Of a stretch of DNA of 64,000 nt, positions 27,632 to 35,304 are shown piece after piece; position 1 is the stretch's first letter; each line of letters starts with the position of its first letter. The translations under genes were made by a program, and so were the position numbers. A model generated the notes under the pieces. It was given only the letters and a program-made list of their open reading frames with translations. It was not told the DNA's origin and did not search any database. Source of the stretch: Anaerocolumna sp. MB42-C2 (lineage in GTDB: Bacteria > Bacillota > Clostridia > Lachnospirales > Lachnospiraceae); assembly GCF_030913705.1 (NCBI RefSeq), contig NZ_CP133190.1, positions 3,177,501-3,241,500 of the forward strand. Reading direction: 5' to 3'.

Positions 27632-27675
27632 GGTCTGATAAGGAACTGTTGATGTCTTAAGCTCCCTATCAGACC
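27632..27675 (-). promoter_or_regulatory. intra-operon hairpin after the tube gene
   Basis: GGTCTGATA (27632-27640) and TATCAGACC (27667-27675) form a perfect 9-bp stem, extended by a further G-C pair or two (GG/CC), around a 26-nt loop. No T-run follows, so it is more likely a 3' stabiliser or processing site for the sheath-tube mRNA than a full terminator. This fits the need for many more sheath and tube copies than chaperone. Confidence 0.55.
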
Positions 27676-27714
27676 TATTAATTTAACCTGCATCTAAACA
27701 GTATTAAGGCTTCC

Positions 27715-28197
27715 TTATCTATATCTATAATTTTCCGGTAATTTAAAGCTGCTTAAACCGGTTATATCATCAAAAGTAAAGTCCGTATCAATGGTAATCG
27801 GATCATCAGATTGATCGTCCAGAGTAGTAACCGGTATGGTTTTTAACACTACATTACTCAAGGTGACTTCCTGTTTACCAATGGAAGACTGAGGATCTTC
27901 ATTTTTTACCGTTATGGTAATATTGCTGAAATCCCCTCCCTTAAGATAATTAAAGGCAACCTGTAACATTTCGGAATTCATAAAATACATGGTCATACTT
28001 CCGGTTCCCTCAGCTCCCACTACCTTGTGCTGGGTCATACGGTGTCCTAACATTCTTCTGGCCTGTACGGTTAAATCAATCTGTGCCTTTAAAGTGGATA
28101 TCTCAAATAACTCTCTGTACTTTCCGTCAATGGTAATAAAGGCGGTTCCCTCTTTTGAAGAAATGGTATCCGCTAATTTCAAATAGTTGTCTGACAT
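27715..28197 (-). CDS. tail tube protein (XkdM-like)
   Basis: 160 residues of XkdM type: ISSKEGTAFITIDGKYRELF, the conserved MLGHRMTQHKVVGAEGTGSM, YFMNSEMLQVAFNYLKGGDF and the ending DFTFDDITGLSSFKLPENYR. It forms the inner tube of the contractile tail. RBS and start are conventional. Lies 15 bp after the sheath gene; the pair is followed by the 27632-27675 hairpin. Confidence 0.94.
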   Translation of the reverse strand: MSDNYLKLADTISSKEGTAFITIDGKYRELFEISTLKAQIDLTVQARRMLGHRMTQHKVVGAEGTGSMTMYFMNSEMLQVAFNYLKGGDFSNITITVKNEDPQSSIGKQEVTLSNVVLKTIPVTTLDDQSDDPITIDTDFTFDDITGLSSFKLPENYRYR

Positions 28198-28212
28198 ATT
28201 TTATCTGCCTCC

Positions 28213-29256
28213 TTAGGATAATTTTACTGTAATGTACATTTTTTCTATGCTGTCAACGGGTTTAATATAACAGTCAATCACTACGGCATCCGAATCGATA
28301 CCCTGAGAAATGGTGACATCTTCTGCCGTAAAATCCTTAATAGCACCCATTCTCTGAAGTTCATTAAAATATTCAACAATCGTTGCCCTTAACTGGGATC
28401 TTCCCTCTTCATTGTTACTTAACTGACCGACAAAGTTGGATTCAAATATTTCCGTAATATCATTATTGATGCCGTAAAGGGTTCTGATCACTCTGTTTTT
28501 GGTAAATGGCTTACCTTTTGTATCAGATATGGTAGTCAGGGAATTAATATCATAGACGGCTGTAACATTTTGTGCACTGTCCACCTTGAAAATAAATTCA
28601 CCCGCTGTAATAGCTGCTTCCATTTCCGCTTTTGTTTTACGGGGTACAATATCAATGGCACTCTGATATTTTTTTCCTGTATTGGATTTGTTAATATTGG
28701 CCCCTGCTGTAATCCCTGCTACCCATGCTGTAGTTTTTGCCGGAGTCAGCACTTTACCATCGGATAATTTAACTCCCTGGGTAACATTAATTACTCCTTC
28801 ATAATCTCCTTTATAGTTAGCAAATACACCCTGGATTCCTTTGCCCTCTGTATCAGTCATAACTTTGATCCAGTTTGCAATCAAAGCTTTATTGGTTTCA
28901 TAACCTGTCCCGTCATAGGGATATACCAATACGTCAAATTCGACGGTTTTAATCGCTGTTAAGGCAGCTTCAACCGTATCTGCATCATGGTCTTTTCCCA
29001 GGTTATATACTTTTACGGTTTGTGCACCTTTTAAAGCCTCCCCTGCCAGAAATGTATCCTCAGCCGTTACCCCCTCCGGATATGTATTATCTCCTACGGT
29101 AACCGTATATAAGTCACCGGCTGTTCCTACACTCAACTCCTGTAATAAAAGTACAATCCCTCTGTCCCCCGGTGTGATGGATAAGGGCGCATTGGTTAAA
29201 AAATTAATATATGCACCCGGTAATATTTTGTTTTGATTGTTCCATATTCCTGCCAT
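28213..29256 (-). CDS. contractile tail sheath protein (XkdK-like)
   Basis: 347 residues. The N-terminus (NQNKILPGAYINFLTNAPLS; PGDRGIVLLLQEL) and the C-terminal domain (NRVIRTLYGINNDITEIFES; IGQLSNNEEGRSQL-like segment; EYFNELQRMGAIKDFTAEDV) are typical of XkdK and other tail sheaths. It defines the particle as myovirus-like (contractile), not a flexible siphovirus tail. RBS GAGGATTATT upstream of ATG. Confidence 0.95.
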   Translation of the reverse strand: MAGIWNNQNKILPGAYINFLTNAPLSITPGDRGIVLLLQELSVGTAGDLYTVTVGDNTYPEGVTAEDTFLAGEALKGAQTVKVYNLGKDHDADTVEAALTAIKTVEFDVLVYPYDGTGYETNKALIANWIKVMTDTEGKGIQGVFANYKGDYEGVINVTQGVKLSDGKVLTPAKTTAWVAGITAGANINKSNTGKKYQSAIDIVPRKTKAEMEAAITAGEFIFKVDSAQNVTAVYDINSLTTISDTKGKPFTKNRVIRTLYGINNDITEIFESNFVGQLSNNEEGRSQLRATIVEYFNELQRMGAIKDFTAEDVTISQGIDSDAVVIDCYIKPVDSIEKMYITVKLS

Positions 29257-29268
29257 AATAATCCTCCT

Positions 29269-29670
29269 CTATAAATTAGTGTTTAATTCCTGCTTCTGCA
29301 TCTTGATAGCAGCTTCTTCTTTCCGCACGGTGTATTGGATCTCGAAAGTAAAATGCAGCACGTTATCAATGGTTTCTGCTCTCTTATTTTTTATCCGGTA
29401 ATTATTAAGATCAAAGCCGGTAAGCAAAGCCTGTCCGATATTCAGGCAATCCCCTTTCACTGTATCAGATAAATTGCTGTAATAAGTAATATCAAAGTTA
29501 ATCTGGTTCTTAAAGTTACCCTGAAGCAAACTCGTATAATTCAGACTTTTAACATTGATTAATAATGCCGGTTTCGGGTAATCTGCCGGCAGGTCTTCAT
29601 CATATACAATTATATCCGGATAAAGTTCTGATAACCTGTTTACAATTGCTTCTTTTATCCTATCAATCAT
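29269..29670 (-). CDS. tail terminator/completion-like protein
   Basis: 133 residues: MIDRIKEAIVNRLSELYPDI, then YPKPALLINVKSLNYTSLLQ, FDITYYSNLSDTVKGDCLNI and HFTFEIQYTVRKEE. Size, pattern and position just upstream of the sheath gene match the tail-terminator proteins of PBSX-type phages (XkdJ position). In tailocins, which lack heads, this protein caps the tail end. RBS GGGGGC upstream of ATG. Family assignment is by pattern, moderately sure. Confidence 0.75.
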   Translation of the reverse strand: MIDRIKEAIVNRLSELYPDIIVYDEDLPADYPKPALLINVKSLNYTSLLQGNFKNQINFDITYYSNLSDTVKGDCLNIGQALLTGFDLNNYRIKNKRAETIDNVLHFTFEIQYTVRKEEAAIKMQKQELNTNL

Positions 29671-29730
29671 TGTTTGCCTGCCCCCTTCTTTCTATTTAAA
29701 CTATCTTTTAGATCATTAAATCTTAATCTG

Positions 29731-30186
29731 TTATAAATAAAATAACCCCTCATACGAACGTTTTATTTCCTCCAATTGCTCTTCAATACCTGCTACGGTA
29801 CCATCCGGAGTGATAGTCAGTTTGGATTTGTCAAACTTACCGATTAATAGATCTGCATACTTTACCTGAGTCAGTTTTGAACGAATCGCAAGCTGAATTA
29901 AGATATCCTTTATGATAGCTTCCTGTTCTGCTCGAATGGCTGCATTGGTATTCCATAAGTCTTTCATGATTATCTCAAGTTCTGTATTGGTAAATTTACT
30001 GGTATTTAATTCAGCAATTTGAATTTCTAAAATAGCCAGCTTCTTTTCCAACTCTTTCTTAACCGTATTAATTTGATCGAATCTGGACTTTGGAATAAAT
30101 CCTTTTAACTCTTCCTTTAAAATGTCCATTGCTTTTTGAGCCATCTCTTCCGTAAAACCCAGTTTTATGAATTGTTCTTTATTCAT
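29731..30186 (-). CDS. GP20-like phage scaffold protein (no capsid gene present)
   Basis: 151 residues from the ATG at 30186 (GGGAG upstream). The GFIPKSRFDQINTVKKELEK block, a coiled-coil middle and the C-terminal IRSKLTQVKYADLLIGKFDK with LTITPDGTVAGIEEQLEEIK and a terminal GLF match the Phage_GP20/scaffold family (IPKSRFxxxN..., ..kaLLDxxkIkLxxDGtvkGLdEQLexLKxSxpyLF). Scaffolds normally template capsid assembly, but no capsid, portal or terminase gene is nearby. It may be a relic of a lost head module or have been recruited to tail assembly. First gene of the leftward operon. Confidence 0.8.
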   Translation of the reverse strand: MNKEQFIKLGFTEEMAQKAMDILKEELKGFIPKSRFDQINTVKKELEKKLAILEIQIAELNTSKFTNTELEIIMKDLWNTNAAIRAEQEAIIKDILIQLAIRSKLTQVKYADLLIGKFDKSKLTITPDGTVAGIEEQLEEIKRSYEGLFYL

Positions 30187-30669
30187 ATAAACTCCCATCT
30201 GTGCGTCTTGCACACGTATAACTAAGGATGTCAAAACTTTTTTTCAACTTATCCTCACTTTCAAATACATTTTTTACATGGTTTTGTCCAAGTTATTTGT
30301 CTTTATAGTTAACGTCAGAAATACCAAAATGACGATTTATATTTATTACATTATCTTAACGTTATACCGTAAGCTTAATGTAACCGATGTTTTTACAGTC
30401 TATTGCCCACCCCTTAAATTTCATTGACCGTTTATCCCCTATGCCAGATAATGGCATTATCACTTGTTCTTACCTTTTACGTAAGTATCGAAGTAAAAAA
30501 AAATTAGTCTCTGCTTAAATTTCAAATCAAATATCATTATATATTTAAGCTCAACACCAAATTCTTGCACATAATACATGTGTCTTCAATCTTTTTTGCA
30601 TATCTGTTTTACTTACAAATAATTATAAATCGAATAGTAATTTTGATTTCTTACGTATCGTGTAAGTCA

Positions 30670-30698
30670 ATAATAACACCGTCTTGTAAATTTGTCAA
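30670..30698 (-). promoter_or_regulatory. leftward promoter of tail operon
   Basis: -35 TTGACA (30693-30698), 17-bp spacer, -10 TATTAT (30670-30675) on the minus strand. It is flanked by operator-like TTACGTAAG just upstream (30705-30713) and CTTACGTATCGTGTAAG just downstream (30650-30666), where a bound repressor would block it. Confidence 0.75.
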
Positions 30699-30737
30699 TA
30701 CGTATTACGTAAGTTTTTTAAATTATTTTTTAAAATA

Positions 30738-30766
30738 TTGCATTTCGCGAAAGTTAGTGTTATATT
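30738..30766 (+). promoter_or_regulatory. rightward promoter of repressor operon
   Basis: -35 TTGCAT (30738-30743), 17-bp spacer holding the palindrome TTTCGCGAAA (30743-30752), -10 TATATT (30761-30766). TTTACTTATGTAAA at 30766-30779 overlaps the start point, an ideal autoregulatory site. Confidence 0.65.
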
Positions 30767-30936
30767 TTACTTATGTAAATGTAGTTATAAGCACTCAAGC
30801 TATGAGTCAAACATATTGGTCATGGGGTCTGGATTATGTGTTTACTAGGCTTTCATTCTATAATATTATTTTAAATGAGCAGGTTCATAGGTTATCCGGA
30901 TAAAACCTAAATAAATAGAAACAGGAGCTGGTGATT

Positions 30937-31263
30937 ATGTCGGTATTACAAGAGCGGATAAAGGAGAGAAGATTAACATTAGGAATGACTTTACTGGAAG
31001 TAGCTAACCAATTGGGCGTAAAGGAAGCAACGATGCAACGCTATGAAAGCGGAGAAATAAAAAATGTGAAACATGAAACCATAACAAAATTAGCAGAAGT
31101 CTTTCAATGCTCCCCCTCCTATCTTATGGGATGGGAAGAAATCCAGCCTGTACCCACCATTGCAGCTCACAAAGAGGATAACGAAAACTGGACGGCTGAG
31201 GAGCTTTCCAAAATAGAAGAATATAAACAGCTGCTACTGGCAGCAAGAAATAATAAACATTAA
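30937..31263 (+). CDS. XRE-family repressor of the tail island
   Basis: 108 residues from the ATG at 30937, nine bases after AGGAG; the GTG two codons earlier is too close to the RBS. Residues 1-65 are a lambda-Cro type helix-turn-helix (RIKERRLTLGMTLLEVANQL; GVKEATMQRYESGEIKNVKH; ITKLAEVFQCSPSYLMGWEE). The acidic tail (residues 70-108) may mediate dimerisation or recognition by ImmA. It is divergent from the tail operon and 19 bp upstream of the ImmA-type gene, the ImmR-ImmA arrangement. It probably represses the leftward promoter. Confidence 0.9.
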   Translation: MSVLQERIKERRLTLGMTLLEVANQLGVKEATMQRYESGEIKNVKHETITKLAEVFQCSPSYLMGWEEIQPVPTIAAHKEDNENWTAEELSKIEEYKQLLLAARNNKH

Positions 31264-31282
31264 GTTAAAAGGGGAGATGTAA

Positions 31283-31744
31283 ATGACATACGAAGACTTA
31301 CAGAAGCAGCACGATAATCTGTTTGTTAAAGAGATGGATTTATATGAAGTTGAGGGACTAAAAGGGTTATATATCGACGGTTGTATTGCAATCGATAAGC
31401 ATTTATCAGCAAAAGAAAAAAGTTGTGTCCTGGCGGAAGAAATCGGACACCATTTAACCTCAGCCGGCAATATTTTAGATCAAACAATTGAAAATAATAG
31501 AAAACAGGAATACCGGGCCCGTTTGGTCTCTTATGATATTCAGGTTGGCCTAGAGGGAATTATTAAGTGTTATGAAGCAGGCTGTACCAGTTTATATACC
31601 ATGGCCGAATTTCTGGATATTACGGAAGATTATTTAAAAGATGCTTTGGATGCATATAAAAACAAATACGGAACTTTCGTGGAATATAAGAATTATATCA
31701 TCTATTTTACTCCCTGTCTCGGAGTATTGAAACGGTTGGAATAA
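31283..31744 (+). CDS. ImmA/IrrE-type metallopeptidase (antirepressor)
   Basis: 153 residues. The core SCVLAEEIGHHLTSAGNI at about 47-64 is the phage ImmA version of the zinc site, with Glu in place of the first His of HExxH (E52-E53-I-G-H56-H57). The flanks (GLYIDGCIAIDKHLSAKEK; QEYRARLVSYDIQVGLEGII) fit the family. ImmA proteins cleave or inactivate their partner ImmR/XRE repressor, allowing induction. The missing first His is common in this subgroup, so proteolysis is likely but unproven. RBS AGGGGAGAT upstream. Confidence 0.85.
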   Translation: MTYEDLQKQHDNLFVKEMDLYEVEGLKGLYIDGCIAIDKHLSAKEKSCVLAEEIGHHLTSAGNILDQTIENNRKQEYRARLVSYDIQVGLEGIIKCYEAGCTSLYTMAEFLDITEDYLKDALDAYKNKYGTFVEYKNYIIYFTPCLGVLKRLE

Positions 31745-31805
31745 CGAATATATTCTGAATAAATCATAATATAAATCTGCTTAGGCGGACAGATAAGGAG
31801 TTCCT

Positions 31806-32453
31806 ATGAAGATATTAATCGCACAGCCGGTACATGAAAATGGAATCTCACAACTTGAAGCTGAAATAAAAAGAAATCCGGATATTGATTTGCTGCTCTT
31901 CCCGGAGGGTTACTTATGCAATGAAGATGAACTGGTCGAAACCCGTACCCTGGCAAAAAAGAATAATAAACAAATCATTACATCATATAGAAAAGCGAAT
32001 AAAGACCGTGCAGTTATCATTGATCACAAAGGTAATATAATATTAGACAGAGCCAAAACACCCCCCGATGAAAAGATAGAATTAATTACCCCGTTATCGG
32101 TTCTCTGTGATAGTATTGAAATCGGCTACCTGCTTTGTATGGAAATTCTTAAAGGAGCCCGGGATCTAAAAAAAGTTAACAAAGTACTAGACTTGATAGT
32201 TCATCCTATAGGCGTTGGTATGTTCAGCGAAGAACAATTTGATCTGTGGATAGAGGAAGCCAAAACTATAGCCAGGACCTATAAGACAATTATTATGGGG
32301 ACAAGCCATGCAGATGGCTCCTATCAGAATTGCGGCATATCCATCCCAATCTCTTATTGTATTGACTCTGACGGTGAACCTGTTTATATTGCAAAATCTG
32401 ATACCAGGACAAGAATTCTTGATCTTGTCGCAAAAAAGGTACAGATTATCTAG
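31806..32453 (+). CDS. nitrilase-superfamily (carbon-nitrogen) hydrolase
   Basis: 215 residues, shorter than usual (~260-300). The catalytic triad is visible: Glu34 in LFPEGYL, Lys84 in DRAKTPPDE, Cys111 in YLLCMEIL. The N-terminus MKILIAQPVHENGISQLEAE is family-like. It would hydrolyse an amide or nitrile via a Cys thioester; substrate unknown. RBS AAGGAG. It follows ImmA by 61 bp on the same strand with no clear terminator between, so it may be part of the repressor transcript. Confidence 0.82.
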   Translation: MKILIAQPVHENGISQLEAEIKRNPDIDLLLFPEGYLCNEDELVETRTLAKKNNKQIITSYRKANKDRAVIIDHKGNIILDRAKTPPDEKIELITPLSVLCDSIEIGYLLCMEILKGARDLKKVNKVLDLIVHPIGVGMFSEEQFDLWIEEAKTIARTYKTIIMGTSHADGSYQNCGISIPISYCIDSDGEPVYIAKSDTRTRILDLVAKKVQII

Positions 32454-32702
32454 ATTTGATTATCCTTCGATACTGTCATTCATTTGCCTTAAGCTAAATA
32501 AATTACACTTATATTTTATAACTTATATTATTGTATTGTAGTTTAAGAATATTGAAATAGGTTGATTTATGCCAGTTGTTTTGATAATATGAGAAGAAAT
32601 AATATTTTATACCATAATATGGTGATTCAATGATTATATAACCGGGTGATATACCATGTAGATTTAACAATTACTAATATATGAATCGAAGGGGACGAAA
32701 TA

Positions 32703-33419
32703 ATGAATACTTTTATATTTGATTTAGATGGCACATTATTACCCATGCCAAGCCAGGAACTATTTTTAGATGCTTATTTTAAGGCACTGTCAGGGAAATT
32801 GATTCCTTACGGCATAGATATTAAAAAACTGGTAAAAGCTGTTTGGACCGGAACAAATGCAATGATTCAGAATGATGGAACCATGACAAATGACCAGCGT
32901 TTCTGGAATACTTTCAGTGAATTATTAGGGGAAGAGATAAGACAACTGGAACCTGTATTTGAGGAGTTTTACAAGAATGAGTTTAACAGCGCTAAAATCA
33001 CTACCGGAACAAACCCGATTGCCAAGGATTGTATTCAGCTCTTAAAAAAGAAAGGATACACTGTTGTACTTGCAACCAATCCAATTTTTCCGCAGATCGC
33101 AACTTATTCCCGTATTGGCTGGGCAGGTCTTGACGTAAAAGATTTTGCACACATAACCACGTATGAGAATTCTAAATTCTGCAAGCCGAACTTGAATTAT
33201 TATAAGGAAATACTTACGATTATTGATAAATCACCGAAAGAATGTATTATGGTAGGCAACGATGTAAAAGAGGATATGTGCGCTGCTAATCTTGGTATGG
33301 ATACTTTCCTGCTTAAAGATTGTTTAATCTGTACCGATAAGGAGGATATCTCCCAGTTTAAACAGGGCGGTTTTGAGGATTTACTGGAACTGATTAAGGG
33401 CGTACCTGCCTTACGGTAA
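32703..33419 (+). CDS. HAD-superfamily hydrolase
   Basis: 238 residues with all HAD motifs: FIFDLDGTLLP (motif I, DxDGT, residues 4-14), VVLATNP (motif II), KFCKPNLNYYKEIL (motif III Lys) and CIMVGNDVKEDMCAANLGM (motif IV). A helical cap lies between motifs I and II. It probably dephosphorylates a small phosphometabolite; substrate not deducible. RBS GAAGGGG before the ATG. The 249-bp gap upstream has a short palindrome (ACCATAATATGGT near 32611) but no gene. Confidence 0.88.
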   Translation: MNTFIFDLDGTLLPMPSQELFLDAYFKALSGKLIPYGIDIKKLVKAVWTGTNAMIQNDGTMTNDQRFWNTFSELLGEEIRQLEPVFEEFYKNEFNSAKITTGTNPIAKDCIQLLKKKGYTVVLATNPIFPQIATYSRIGWAGLDVKDFAHITTYENSKFCKPNLNYYKEILTIIDKSPKECIMVGNDVKEDMCAANLGMDTFLLKDCLICTDKEDISQFKQGGFEDLLELIKGVPALR

Positions 33420-33444
33420 CCCATTATAAAAAGAGGAGATTTAT

Positions 33445-33531
33445 ATGTTATGTCATTTAGTGATAGATTTGAATGCTTTTCTCTGTGCAAGGTCTAATGA
33501 AAGGACGAAACCTGTACAGAGTATTAAATAA
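33445..33531 (+). CDS. possible 28-residue small protein
   Basis: An ATG 7 bases after AGAGGAG begins a 28-codon frame (MLCHLVIDLNAFLCARSNER...), ending in a TAA. The good RBS and its place between the HAD and MFS genes suggest translation, perhaps as a leader peptide for the MFS exporter. No family, membrane helix or composition signal supports more. Could equally be chance. Confidence 0.3.
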   Translation: MLCHLVIDLNAFLCARSNERTKPVQSIK

Positions 33532-33594
33532 ATTATCGTCCTCATTGGGTTTTGCACTTTTTAGTTAATCTAATAACTTTAAAGGAGAAAACCA

Positions 33595-34881
33595 ATGAAA
33601 GATAAAAACATAAATTCATATACCATTTTTTGGCTCAGTGGTGCCCTATCCCAACTAGGAAGTTCCATGACAGGTTATGCCCTGATCATATGGGCGTATA
33701 AACAGACGAATTCTGCTGTTTCGGTATCATTAATGTCATTTTTTTCGTATTTACCATATGTCACCGTAAGTATATTTGCAGGAGCTTTTATAGATAACCA
33801 TAAGAAAAAATCGATTATGGTAATATCAGATTTCATAGCTGCCATCTGTTCCCTGGTTGTTTTGGTACTTGCAGTTTTGAATCGTCTTGAAATATGGCAC
33901 ATTTACCTTGTAAACAGTGTGATTGGAACTATGAATTCCATTGAATCACCTGCTCAGGCAATTGCGGTTGGAATGATAGTTCCAAAGGAAAAATACGTTA
34001 AGGTCAGCGGCATGAATTCTTTTTCAGATTCCCTGCTTACGGTATTTACCCCTGTATTTGCTGCATTTATTTATTCTTTTTTGGGATTAATTGGAATCAT
34101 ATTCATCGATTTGCTTACGTTTCTAATTGCATTTGTCACCTTAATGCTGTTGATACCGTTACCCGAAGAACTGGGAAAATCAAAAGATAAACATTCTAAT
34201 ATTATACTGGATTGTAAAGAGGGTCTGTTATTTCTTATTAATCACAAAGGGATATGGTATATCATTATAAGTATGGCTTTTTTAAACTTTTTCTCACGTC
34301 TGACCTATGAAAATATTTTAACTCCTATGATTCTGGCCAGAAGCGGCGGTGATGAAAAAGTACTTGGATTTGTTAACGGGATATTAGGCACCGGCGGAAT
34401 AATCGGAGGACTTATTATTACTTTTAAGAAATTTCATTGGGATAATATAAAACTGATTTATTATTCAGCTGCCCTTTCCTTTCTTTTCGGTGACTTATTA
34501 ATGGGTTTAGGGCAGAATGTATTCGTCTGGTGTATTGCAGCCTTTGCAGCTAGTGTACCCATTTCATTCATCAGTGCAGGGCAGAGTCTTATTATGTATC
34601 ATACCATTCCGAAAGAAATACAGGGACGCGTATTTGCTGCTAAGAACGCAATCCAATATTGCACCATACCGATTGGGATTTTATTGGGAGGTTATCTGGC
34701 CGATTATGTATTCGAACCATTTATGCATTCTGATCATAAACTTGTTTTATTATTACATAAATTAGTAGGTTATGGGCAGGGAAGCGGAATGGCGGTTATG
34801 TTTTTAATCACCGGTGTTTCCGGTTTTATTACAAGCATACTTATGTACCGTAATAGAGAAATAAGAAAAATATTTATTTAA
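33595..34881 (+). CDS. MFS transporter (macrolide-efflux MefA/MFS_3 type)
   Basis: 428 residues with 12 predicted membrane helices. FWLSGALSQLGSSMTGYALI, the loop AGAFIDNHKKKSIMVISDFI (MFS A-motif equivalent) and LITGVSGFITSILMYRNREI near the end are typical of the MefA-like exporter group. Cargo unknown: antibiotic or metabolite. RBS AAAGGAG upstream of ATG. The gene is followed by the remnant of an alpha/beta hydrolase whose frame runs from inside its 3' end. Confidence 0.85.
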   Translation: MKDKNINSYTIFWLSGALSQLGSSMTGYALIIWAYKQTNSAVSVSLMSFFSYLPYVTVSIFAGAFIDNHKKKSIMVISDFIAAICSLVVLVLAVLNRLEIWHIYLVNSVIGTMNSIESPAQAIAVGMIVPKEKYVKVSGMNSFSDSLLTVFTPVFAAFIYSFLGLIGIIFIDLLTFLIAFVTLMLLIPLPEELGKSKDKHSNIILDCKEGLLFLINHKGIWYIIISMAFLNFFSRLTYENILTPMILARSGGDEKVLGFVNGILGTGGIIGGLIITFKKFHWDNIKLIYYSAALSFLFGDLLMGLGQNVFVWCIAAFAASVPISFISAGQSLIMYHTIPKEIQGRVFAAKNAIQYCTIPIGILLGGYLADYVFEPFMHSDHKLVLLLHKLVGYGQGSGMAVMFLITGVSGFITSILMYRNREIRKIFI

Positions 34882-34882
34882 G

Positions 34883-35110
34883 GAACTATTAAACAACCCT
34901 TTATCTTCTAAAGTAACAAAACTTGATATACCTTGTTATTTTGTTATGGGCAAATACGATTATATGACTTCAAATAAAGCGGCTAAAAATTATTTTGATC
35001 TTATTCAGGCTGATAAAAAAGAATTTGTTCCTTTTGAACAATCCGCCCATTATCCCCAGCTTGAAGAGAAAGATAAATTTTATAAGTGGATGTGTGCTAC
35101 CTTTAAATAA
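34883..35110 (+). pseudogene. C-terminal remnant of an alpha/beta hydrolase
   Basis: The frame from about 34883 to the TAA at 35110 reads ELLNNPLSSKVTKLDIPCYF, then MGKYDYMTSNKAAKNYFDLI and FVPFEQSAHYPQLEEKDKFY, ending KWMCATFK. This is the C-terminal quarter of a proline-iminopeptidase-like hydrolase, with its catalytic Asp (GKYDYMTS) and His (SAHYPQ). There is no N-terminal part or nucleophile Ser. It has no start or RBS, and the upstream part has been replaced by the MFS gene. Confidence 0.8.
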
Positions 35111-35136
35111 TAACGGTTTGACACAGTTAAAGAAAG

Positions 35137-35171
35137 CCGGAGAAATCATCCTAAGATCATCTCCGGTTTTT
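35137..35171 (+). terminator. intrinsic terminator
   Basis: CCGGAGA (35137-35143) pairs with TCTCCGG (35160-35166), followed by TTTTTC. It ends plus-strand transcription after the MFS gene and hydrolase remnant. Confidence 0.88.
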
Positions 35172-35304
35172 CAGGTTTTCCTTGTGTTTATCCAGGCATT
35201 GGCCTTGATAATTTTTAATCTATTAATTAAATTTTTATATATATTCGAATATCAATTTATTTTTTCAATCAATTTCATTCAGTTTCCTTTCATCAAGTTT
35301 CAAT

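Larger units (their letters stand above)
30477..30779. promoter_or_regulatory. array of repressor operator candidates
   Basis: Four related inverted repeats: TTACGTAA 30477-30484; CTTACGTATCGTGTAAG 30650-30666; TTACGTAAG 30705-30713; TTTACTTATGTAAA 30766-30779. Three surround the two promoters; the fourth sits in the leader. The shared TTAC...GTAA half-sites point to one dimeric regulator, most simply the XRE protein encoded at 30937. Confidence 0.65.
30187..30936. other. bidirectional control region of the tail island
   Basis: About 750 bp without a convincing gene, between the divergent tail operon and repressor operon. It contains a leftward and a rightward promoter facing away from each other, at least four TTAC...GTAA-type sites, a 15-bp palindrome GATAATGgCATTATC at 30447-30461 and a TGTGC/GCACA inverted repeat near 30195-30210. 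The tail transcript would have a ~480-nt untranslated leader. A 33-codon frame at 30801-30902 (MSQTYWSWGL...) lacks a ribosome binding site and is not called as a gene. Confidence 0.65.
14628..31744 (-). mobile_element. capsid-less contractile phage-tail island (probable R-type tailocin)
   Basis: The gene order matches the PBSX/diffocin tail module: tail terminator, sheath, tube, chaperone with frameshift, tape measure, LysM hub protein, XkdQ, DUF2577, DUF2634, baseplate J, XkdU, fibres, XkdX, XhlA, holin, amidase. There is no portal, terminase, major capsid, head-tail connector, integrase or replication gene. The divergent XRE/ImmA pair (plus strand, 30937-31744) is included as its control unit. 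Contractile tails with their own lysis cassette but no head are known as R-type bacteriocins. Whether it kills relatives is inferred; a decayed prophage is the alternative, but every frame is intact. Confidence 0.85.

Noticed and set aside
30801..30902. 33-codon frame (MSQTYWSWGLDYVF...) in the repressor leader
   Set aside because: No ribosome binding site, no supporting pattern; too weak to list as a gene.
30187..30936. LexA/SOS boxes controlling the tail island
   Set aside because: No GAAC-N4-GTTC type sites seen; the palindromes present are of the TTAC/GTAA and GATAATG types.
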